NCBI GenBank assembly: GCA_023390785.1
Contig: JAEWCE010000084.1
Span: forward strand, 1-22,943
Source of the DNA: Pseudomonadota bacterium
Lineage (GTDB): Bacteria > Pseudomonadota > Alphaproteobacteria > Rhizobiales > Devosiaceae
Reading direction: 5' to 3'
DNA: 22,943 bases
Shown: positions 17,383 through 22,943 of the stretch, one piece after another
How the letters are laid out: each line of letters starts with the position of its first letter
Numbering within the stretch: the first letter of the stretch is position 1
Program-made: the position numbers and the translations under genes
The notes under the pieces: model-generated
What the model was told of the DNA's origin: nothing
What the model saw: only the letters and a program-made list of their open reading frames with translations
The model's database searches: none

Positions 17383-18923
17383 GGCTGGCGCCCGCGTCCC
17401 TGCCCTGGTTCGCCGCGCACGAGGCGCGGCTGATGTGGCGCGACGGCATCGCCATGCTCACCGGCGGCTATCCCGCCCGCCGCGTCGCGCTGCTGATGTT
17501 TGTGATCGTCGTTGCCGTTGTCCTGCACCTGATGGCCAACGCCATCGTCGGTCCCTGGATCGAGCACGGCATTGCCCCCGACAAGTCCACCCTGGTGTTG
17601 GTCACGGGCACGGGCTTCCTGTTCTGGACCGTGATGCTGAGCCAGGCGCTGGAATCGATCACCCGCGCCTACTATTCGCGCGCCGACCTCGACCTGATCC
17701 TGAGCTCGCCTGCGTCCTCGCGCACCCTGTTCGCCGTCCGCACCGGCATTACCGGCGTGACGACGCTCCTGCTCGCCTGCCTGCTGGCAAGTCCGGTCGT
17801 CGACGTCCTGGTGCTGCACGATGGCGCGCACTGGCTCACCGCCTATCTCGTGCTGGGCGCGCTCTCCGCGCTCGCCACCGCCATCGCCGTGCTGATCACC
17901 GTGGGCCTCTTCCGCCTTGCCGGGCCGCGCAGCACGCGGCTCCTCGCGCAGATCATCGCTGCCATCGTCGGCGCCGGCTTCGTCATCGGCATCCAGGCCG
18001 TAGCCATCCTGCATTTCGGCAACATGGCCTCGCGCTTCGCGCTGTTCAGCGACCCCGATTTCGTCGCCGCCATGCCGGCCCTCGACTCCGTCCTCTGGGC
18101 CCCCGCGAAAGCAGTGCTCGGCGACGTACCGGCGCTGGCCGGCACCGTTGCCCTGGGCGCGATCGCGCTGAGCGCCACCATCGCCTTTGCCGCGTCGAGC
18201 TTTGGCCGCCACGCCATCGCCGCGGCCGGCATCGGCCAGCAGCAGACGGTACGGCCGGACCGCCCCGTGCATTTCCGCGCGCGCAGCCAGAAGCAGCAAT
18301 TGCGGGTCAAGGAGTGGAAGCTTCTCGCCCGCGACCCATGGCTGCTGAGCCAGACGCTGATGCAGGTGCTATACCTGCTGCCGCCGGCGCTCTACCTCTG
18401 GATCAGCTACGGCCAATCCGCCGGCACCTATGTCGTTGTCATTCCGGTGCTGGTCATGGCCACCGGCCAGCTCTCAGGCGGCCTCAGCTGGCTCGCCATC
18501 TCCGGCGAGGACGCGCACGACCTCGTCGTCACGGCACCGGTCGATCCGGCTGCCGTGCTGCAGGCCAAGATCGAGGCAGTCGCCTCCGTCGTGCTGGTGC
18601 TTCTCACCCCAATCATCATCCTGATGCTGTTCGCCTCGCTGCACCTCGCCGCGACCACCGCGGTCTTTGCCGCGCTCTCCTCCGGCTCGGCCACCGCCAT
18701 CCAGCTCTGGTTCCGCGTGCCGATGCGGCGCGCCATGTTCCGCCGCCGCCAGGTGGCCTCGCGCGTGTCCACCATCGCCGAGGCGCTCAGCTCGATCTTC
18801 TGGGCCGGCACCGCGGTCCTCATTGCCGGCGACCAGTACGCCTTCGCCATCCTCCCGGGCCTCCTCGCTGTTGTCACGCTGACCATTGCCTGGTGGCTGA
18901 GCCCCAGGGGCAAGCGGGTCTAG
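17379..18923 (+). CDS. ABC exporter permease, large polytopic membrane protein
   Basis: A 514-residue membrane protein that overlaps the ATPase gene by 4 bp and must be its membrane partner. It begins with a cytoplasmic stretch (WFAAHEARLMWRD), then a membrane span, and has roughly ten to twelve hydrophobic segments in two sets separated by a soluble middle section (about 285-315: RPVHFRARSQKQQLRVKEWKLL, of which the conserved part is KEWKLLARDP). The two similar sets, each starting with E..LMWRD or EWKLLARDP, suggest an internal duplication of an ABC-2 permease unit, so this single chain may replace two permease subunits. No accessory protein is encoded next to it. The substrate cannot be inferred. 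The gene ends 111 bp before the GNAT gene, and nothing recognisable lies in between. Confidence 0.85.
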
Positions 18924-19034
18924 CACCCCCTCCGATGTCCTGGCATATCCGCACCTCTTGACGGGCGCCCGCTTCCTCGACTCGCTCATCGCCGGTAGCA
19001 AAGCGGCACGCGCAGGCTTCATCTCCGAGGATCG

Positions 19035-19487
19035 ATGCTCACCTACCGCCACGCCACGCCCGCCGACCTGCCCTTCATCATCGGCCTCATCGTCGAGGAC
19101 AGCGTTGTTGCGACCAATGACAGCGTCGCTGACGCCGGTCACGCCGACTACGTGGCGGCGCTCGCCGCCATCGACGCGGACCCCCACGAGGAAATGTTCG
19201 TGGTCGAGGACGCCGGCACCCCGATCGGCTGCTTCCAGCTCACCTACCTGCCGGGCCTCATGCGCCGCGGCATGTGGCGCGGGCAGATCGAGGTCGTGCA
19301 CATTGCCGACGGCCTCCGCGGCCGCGGCCACGGCTCCGAGATGATGCGCTGGGCCGTCGAACGCTGCCGCGAGAAGGGCTGCGGCATGGTGCAGCTCACC
19401 TCCAACAAGAAGCGCCTCGACGCCCACCGCTTCTACGAGCGGCTGGGCTTCGCCAAGAGCCATGAAGGCTTCAAGCTCTATTTGTGA
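19035..19487 (+). CDS. GNAT family N-acetyltransferase
   Basis: A 150-residue single-domain acyl-CoA-dependent acetyltransferase. It starts TYRHATPADLPFIIGLI, the usual first strand and helix of the fold. The acetyl-CoA pyrophosphate-binding motif A is ADGLRGRGHGSEMM at 91-104 (R95, G96, G98, G100), and the C-terminal helix-strand is SNKKRLDAHRFYERLGFAKSHEGFKLYL in outline, with the RFYERLGF hallmark. The acceptor (amino acid, small molecule or protein) cannot be told from sequence. GAGG lies shortly before the ATG. The 3' end overlaps the convergent DUF6665-like gene by 10 bp. Confidence 0.93.
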   Translation: MLTYRHATPADLPFIIGLIVEDSVVATNDSVADAGHADYVAALAAIDADPHEEMFVVEDAGTPIGCFQLTYLPGLMRRGMWRGQIEVVHIADGLRGRGHGSEMMRWAVERCREKGCGMVQLTSNKKRLDAHRFYERLGFAKSHEGFKLYL

Positions 19488-19828
19488 GTCGGCGCCCGCA
19501 GCGTCTCGCTCGCGCCCAGCCGCACCAGCACCTCGCCGGGAATGGCGTAGTCGCGGATGATCTGCTTCTGGTCGCGCAGACCGCACAATTCGCGCTGCAC
19601 GAAGAACGCCCAGACTTCCCGCGCCGCCCGGCGCAGCAGCGCCGTCCGCTGCTCCGGGTCGCCCCCCGGCGCCGCATCGAACGCCCTCAGCGCCCCCATT
19701 GCCTGCTCGACCAGCCGTCCGTGATGGCCCAGCGACGACGCCTTCTCGGCGACAATGTCGGCCTCGAGCACATCGAAGGCGGCGTCGGCGCGCAGGCGGA
19801 GGACGCGGTCGGGCAGGTCATAGGCCAT
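19478..19828 (-). CDS. DUF6665-like protein, function unknown
   Basis: A 116-residue soluble, largely helical protein. The segment FDVLEADIVAEKASSLGHHGRLVEQA, followed by ALRAFDA and later VWAFFVQRELCGLRDQKQIIRDYAIPGEVLVRLGA (each only outlined here), matches my memory of a small Hyphomicrobiales family catalogued as DUF6665, with the conserved QRELCGLRD and YAIP.EVL.R.GA signatures. No reaction is known. AGGG lies upstream of the ATG at 19826-19828. It overlaps the GNAT gene convergently by 10 bp and diverges from the DMT exporter across 71 bp. The family label should be checked; that it is a real gene is likely from its composition. Confidence 0.75.
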   Translation of the reverse strand: MAYDLPDRVLRLRADAAFDVLEADIVAEKASSLGHHGRLVEQAMGALRAFDAAPGGDPEQRTALLRRAAREVWAFFVQRELCGLRDQKQIIRDYAIPGEVLVRLGASETLRAPTHK

Positions 19829-19899
19829 GCCGAACCCTAATCGGCCCCATCACATTCGGCAATTTCCCTTCTCGCGGCAAATCCGCTAACTGCCCCGGC

Positions 19900-20790
19900 A
19901 TGATCCTCTCCTCCCGCGCCGCCACCGGCATCGGCTTTCTCGCCATCCTGCTCTGGGCCTCGCTGGCAGCGCTGACCGCCGCCAGCGGCGCCGTGCCGCC
20001 CTTCCAGCTTCTCGCCATGACCTTCGCCATCGGTGGCCTCGCCGGCGTCGCGCTGTGGCTCGTTCGCCCGGCGGCCGCCCGCGCCATCCGGCAGCCTTGG
20101 CCGGTGTACCTGCTCGGCGTGAGCGGCCTCTTCGGCTACCACGCCGCCTATTTCGTCGCCCTTCGCCACGCTCCGGTGGTCGAGGCGGGCCTCATCAACT
20201 ACCTCTGGCCCTTGCTGATCGTGGTGTTTTCCGCCCTGCTGCCCGGTGAGCGCCTCAAATGGCAGCATCTGGTCGGCTGCGCCCTGGCCTTCGCCGGTGC
20301 CGTCCTCGTCGTCACCAGGGGCAAAGGCTTCGCCTTCGATCCCGCCTACATCCCCGGCTACCTCGCCGCGCTGTTTGCCGCGATCGTCTGGGGTGCCTAT
20401 TCCGTCGCCTCGCGGCGGACGGCGCACATCCCCAGCGACGCCATCACCGGCTTCTGTCTCGTCACCGCGCTGCTCGCAACGCTCGTCCACCTCGCCATCG
20501 AGCCTACCGTCTGGCCGGCGGGCCCCTGGCAGTGGGCCGCCGTCATCGCTCTTGGCCTCGGCCCCGTTGGATTGGCATTCTATGTGTGGGACATCGGCGT
20601 CAAGCATGGCGATATCCAGGTGCTGGGCGCCGTCTCCTACTCGGCGCCGCTGCTCTCGACCGGCCTCCTGGTGCTGACCGGCTACGCCGCTTATTCCAAC
20701 ACCCTGCTCATCGCCTGCCTGCTGATCACCGCCGGCGCCCTCCTCGCCGCCAGTGACCTGCTGTTCCACCGCCGGCAACCGGCGACCTGA
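19900..20790 (+). CDS. DMT superfamily transporter, YddG-like (EamA repeats)
   Basis: A 296-residue inner-membrane protein with ten predicted spans in two EamA halves. The middle stretch EAGLINYLWPLLIVVFSALL (about 96-115) matches the EVGMVNYLWPSLTILFAILF region of E. coli YddG, an exporter of aromatic and other amino acids. The second half carries VWGAYSVASRR (about 166-176) and GLAFYVWDIGVKHGD, also close to YddG. Export of amino acids or similar metabolites is the best guess; the substrate is not readable. The ATG at 19900 begins the first span directly; no Shine-Dalgarno sequence is visible, so the message may be leaderless or weakly translated. The next gene is convergent, with stops only 3 bp apart. 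Confidence 0.9.
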   Translation: MILSSRAATGIGFLAILLWASLAALTAASGAVPPFQLLAMTFAIGGLAGVALWLVRPAAARAIRQPWPVYLLGVSGLFGYHAAYFVALRHAPVVEAGLINYLWPLLIVVFSALLPGERLKWQHLVGCALAFAGAVLVVTRGKGFAFDPAYIPGYLAALFAAIVWGAYSVASRRTAHIPSDAITGFCLVTALLATLVHLAIEPTVWPAGPWQWAAVIALGLGPVGLAFYVWDIGVKHGDIQVLGAVSYSAPLLSTGLLVLTGYAAYSNTLLIACLLITAGALLAASDLLFHRRQPAT

Positions 20791-20793
20791 CGC

Positions 20794-21669
20794 TTAGAAC
20801 GTGAAGTTCGCGGTGGCCGGGTCGGATCCGGTCCGACCGGCCTCGCCCTTGTCGAGTCCGGCCATCTTCCGCATCTCGTCGTCGCTGAGCGCAAAGTCGA
20901 ACACGTCGAAATTCTCGCGCAGCCGCTCGGCATGCACCGAACGCGGGATGGCGATGTGACCCATCTGCAGGTGCCAGCGGATCACCACCTGCGCCGCGCT
21001 CTTGCCGTGCGCCTTGCCGATCGCCTCGACGGTCTTGTCCTTCAGCACCTCGCCATGCCCGAGCGGCGAGTAGCACTCGATGGCGATGCCCCTTTGGCTG
21101 ATCGCATCGAGCTTGTCGCGCTGCTGGAAATACGGATGCATCTCGATCTGGTCGACCACCGGCGTCACCCCGGTCTCGCCGATGATGCGATCCAGATGAT
21201 CGGGGTTGAAATTGCTGACGCCGATCGACTTCACCCGCCCCTGCTGCTGCAACTCGACCAGCGTCTTCCAGGCCTCGACATATTTGTCCTGGGCCGGAAC
21301 CGGCCAGTGGATCAGGAACATGTCGATCTGCTCGATCCCCAGCGCCTTCATCGTGGCATCGAAGCTCTTGAGCGCCGCGTCCCGGTCGTGCCCGCCATTG
21401 CGCAGCTTGGAGGTGATGAACAGTTCGCTGCGGGAAACCCCTGAACTGCGGATGGCCTCACCCACGCCTTCCTCGTTGTGGTAGCCCTCGGCCGTATCGA
21501 TCAGCCGGAATCCGGCGGCGATGCCGTCGCGCACCACCCGCGCCGTGACCTGCTGCGGGACCTCCCACACGCCCATCCCCAATTGCGGGATGGAATTGCC
21601 GTCATTGAGCCGGATCTGGGGAACTCCGGCATCAGTCTCGTCGGTTCGCGCTGCTGCCCGCACGGCCAT
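20794..21669 (-). CDS. Aldo/keto reductase (2,5-diketo-D-gluconate reductase-like)
   Basis: An NADPH-dependent carbonyl reductase of 291 residues with the (beta/alpha)8 fold. The catalytic tetrad is complete: D58 in LIDTAEGY, Y63, K88 in FITSKL and H121 in FLIHWP. Strand and substrate-loop motifs follow: SIGVSNFNPDHL, then QIEMHPYFQQ. The cofactor-binding IPRSVHAERLREN is near the C-terminus. The pattern fits the AKR5-type 2,5-diketogluconate/methylglyoxal reductase group, so detoxification of small aldehydes or sugar-derived carbonyls is plausible, but the exact substrate is unknown. The ATG at 21667-21669 has AAGGAG 6 nt upstream; an upstream ATG at 21762 is less likely. The gene converges with the DMT exporter. 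Confidence 0.96.
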   Translation of the reverse strand: MAVRAAARTDETDAGVPQIRLNDGNSIPQLGMGVWEVPQQVTARVVRDGIAAGFRLIDTAEGYHNEEGVGEAIRSSGVSRSELFITSKLRNGGHDRDAALKSFDATMKALGIEQIDMFLIHWPVPAQDKYVEAWKTLVELQQQGRVKSIGVSNFNPDHLDRIIGETGVTPVVDQIEMHPYFQQRDKLDAISQRGIAIECYSPLGHGEVLKDKTVEAIGKAHGKSAAQVVIRWHLQMGHIAIPRSVHAERLRENFDVFDFALSDDEMRKMAGLDKGEAGRTGSDPATANFTF

Positions 21670-21678
21670 GTTGGTCTC

Positions 21679-21700
21679 CTTTGGTTTGCGTTTGCCAAAG
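21679..21700 (-). promoter_or_regulatory. Inverted repeat next to the ribosome-binding site of the aldo/keto reductase gene
   Basis: CTTTGG at 21679-21684 and CCAAAG at 21695-21700 are perfect complements with a 10-nt AT-rich spacer. On the reductase mRNA the second arm runs into the AAGGAG site, so a hairpin could reduce its access; as DNA it could be a half-site pair for a dimeric regulator. Position is the main support. Confidence 0.35.
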
Positions 21701-21911
21701 AACCAGCCCGTGGCGCGAAAGTTCATTCTTCCGACGCGAGCCAGACAAGATATTGGCGCCATCGGCCTTCATCATGCCGGGGCTTTTCCTTGTTTTCCGC
21801 CGCTTCACTGCTATTTTGCGCCGGATTTCGCCGCTAATTGCCTGTCTGCGGAAGAGAAATACTGCCGACTTTGGGCCGATCGGGCTCATTCGAAGCGACC
21901 GGAGCAGTCTA

Positions 21912-22943
21912 TTGCGCATTGCGGCCTTAGCCTTCGGAATCCTCGCCGGCCTGGTTGCCTCCTTCATCCTGGCACTGGGCGGCCTGGACGCTGCTGAACT
22001 GGGCCACCTCGACGGCCGCCAGATGCAGCTTGTCGATTTCGGCCTGTTTGTCGTCGCCAATCTCGGTGTTCTCGGCGCCGGACTGGTGCTGGCGGCGCCG
22101 CTTGCCGGCCTTGTGCTCTTCGTCCTGGGCGCCGTCGGCTGGGTTGCCGCCGCCGTTGTCCTGCGTCACGGCCCCGACTACGTGATGCTGACGCCGCCCG
22201 CCATTCTCACGGTCGCCATCGTTCTTGCCGCCGTCGCTCTCTTCCGCCGCCGGTCGCACGACCGCGACGTGTTGGACGACGACGATGATGGCGATGAACG
22301 GACCGCGCGTGAACGGGCGCCCACGCGGCGAGCCGCTCTGGCCGCCGCTCCTCGCCGTCTGGCCGATGAGGTGGAGGAGCCCGTCGATGACGGCGAGGCC
22401 CGCGGCTCGGTCTCGGTCGGCGCCAGCTTCTTCGGCGATTCCGGCACGGCGATGCCCCTGCGGGGCGCCATGCCGTCCCTTGCCGACGAGGAACTGTTGC
22501 GCGGCCTCGGGCGCAGCGACCGCCAGCCCATCGACCAGGGCGACTGGCAACCCGTTCGACGGCGCGTTGAGCCGCCGCGCCAGAAGCCGATGTTCCGGCC
22601 GCCGGAGGACGAATATGACGACGAGGAATCCGGCTTCTCCCAATTCGCCCGCGTCGCCAGCAGCATCCTGAGTTTCGGGCTCTACGCCGCCCTCGCCGCC
22701 TCGGCCCTGCTGATCGTCTTCAACCTGCAGCAAAGTGCGTCGGAGCGCCCGACCGCGACCCGCATCGAGACCTCCAGCGCCGCTCAAGCCGGACCTGCCC
22801 CCGTTCTCGCGCCCACCCCGGCACCCTCCGAGGCCGTTGCCGAAAGCCCCGCCGGCTCCGCCTCCCTGCCGCCGATCACGCTCCCGTCCGAGCAGCCAGC
22901 GGCGCCCGTTCTCGCCGGCCCGTCCGGCCTGGCGGTGCCCGCC
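21912..22943 (+). CDS. Unrecognised multi-pass membrane protein, N-terminal 344 residues, runs off window
   Basis: An open frame from a TTG at 21912 to the right edge with no stop. By hydropathy it has four spans in the first 111 residues (about 3-24, 43-61, 64-84, 95-111). A long charged linker follows, with a run of five Asp at 122-126, many Arg, and DEVEEPVDDGE near 152-162. A fifth span is at 251-271, then an Ala/Pro/Ser-rich segment that continues past the edge. The layout suggests a membrane-anchored protein with a large C-terminal part outside the window; I cannot name a family. The TTG start is favoured by GGAG 7 nt upstream; an in-frame ATG at 21774 would add 46 Arg-rich residues but has no ribosome-binding site. 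The gene diverges from the aldo/keto reductase gene. Confidence 0.75.
   Translation, partial: MRIAALAFGILAGLVASFILALGGLDAAELGHLDGRQMQLVDFGLFVVANLGVLGAGLVLAAPLAGLVLFVLGAVGWVAAAVVLRHGPDYVMLTPPAILTVAIVLAAVALFRRRSHDRDVLDDDDDGDERTARERAPTRRAALAAAPRRLADEVEEPVDDGEARGSVSVGASFFGDSGTAMPLRGAMPSLADEELLRGLGRSDRQPIDQGDWQPVRRRVEPPRQKPMFRPPEDEYDDEESGFSQFARVASSILSFGLYAALAASALLIVFNLQQSASERPTATRIETSSAAQAGPAPVLAPTPAPSEAVAESPAGSASLPPITLPSEQPAAPVLAGPSGLAVPA

Overview
The window is GC-rich (roughly two thirds G+C by eye) and densely coded, with no gene-free stretch over 300 bp. It looks like chromosomal DNA of an alphaproteobacterium of the order Hyphomicrobiales (Rhizobiales). The evidence is the rpoD-dnaG block and the GatB/YqeY-domain gene diverging from carA, an order typical of that group, plus a DUF6665-like small protein. 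Devosiaceae is a plausible family, but that is a guess from style and not a sequence match. I saw no IS element, CRISPR array, phage gene, tRNA or rRNA.

Left part (1-9.6 kb): rpoD (minus, cut by the left edge) and dnaG (minus) form the housekeeping replication/transcription block. Four accessory genes follow: a YihY/BrkB-family membrane protein (+), an HdeD/DUF308-like membrane protein (-), and two tandem, translationally coupled MFS exporters of identical length (+). The block then resumes with the GatB/YqeY-domain gene (-) and the divergent carA (+). The four genes seem to split what is usually a yqeY-dnaG-rpoD run.

Middle (9.6-16.4 kb) is largely about the cell envelope and periplasm. It holds a secreted EF-hand protein (-), a membrane-anchored zinc metallopeptidase of the YpfJ family (-), a Tat-exported CpdB (2',3'-cyclic nucleotide phosphodiesterase/3'-nucleotidase, +), an unrecognised secreted six-cysteine protein (+), an E. 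coli-type cyclopropane fatty acid synthase (+), and an RNase T2 (+). RNase T2 makes 2',3'-cyclic nucleotides and CpdB hydrolyses them, so this stretch may be a periplasmic RNA-salvage set; a terminator after cpdB means it is not one simple operon. A small single-pass membrane protein (-) closes the region.

Right part (16.5-22.9 kb): an ABC exporter pair (ATPase plus 514-residue permease, overlapping by 4 bp), a GNAT acetyltransferase, a DUF6665-like protein on the opposite strand, a YddG-like DMT exporter, an aldo/keto reductase, and the first 344 codons of an unrecognised multi-pass membrane protein that runs off the right edge.

I did not find a clearly new system. The most unusual items are the ~200-residue Lys/Ala/Pro-rich extension of the primary sigma factor, the CpdB/RNase T2 neighbourhood with its orphan cysteine-rich protein, the divergent active-site neighbourhoods in Cfa and RNase T2, and the unrecognised protein at the right edge. 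The gaps of 200-250 bp (10023-10272, 11194-11402, 21670-21911) hold only the sites listed below.
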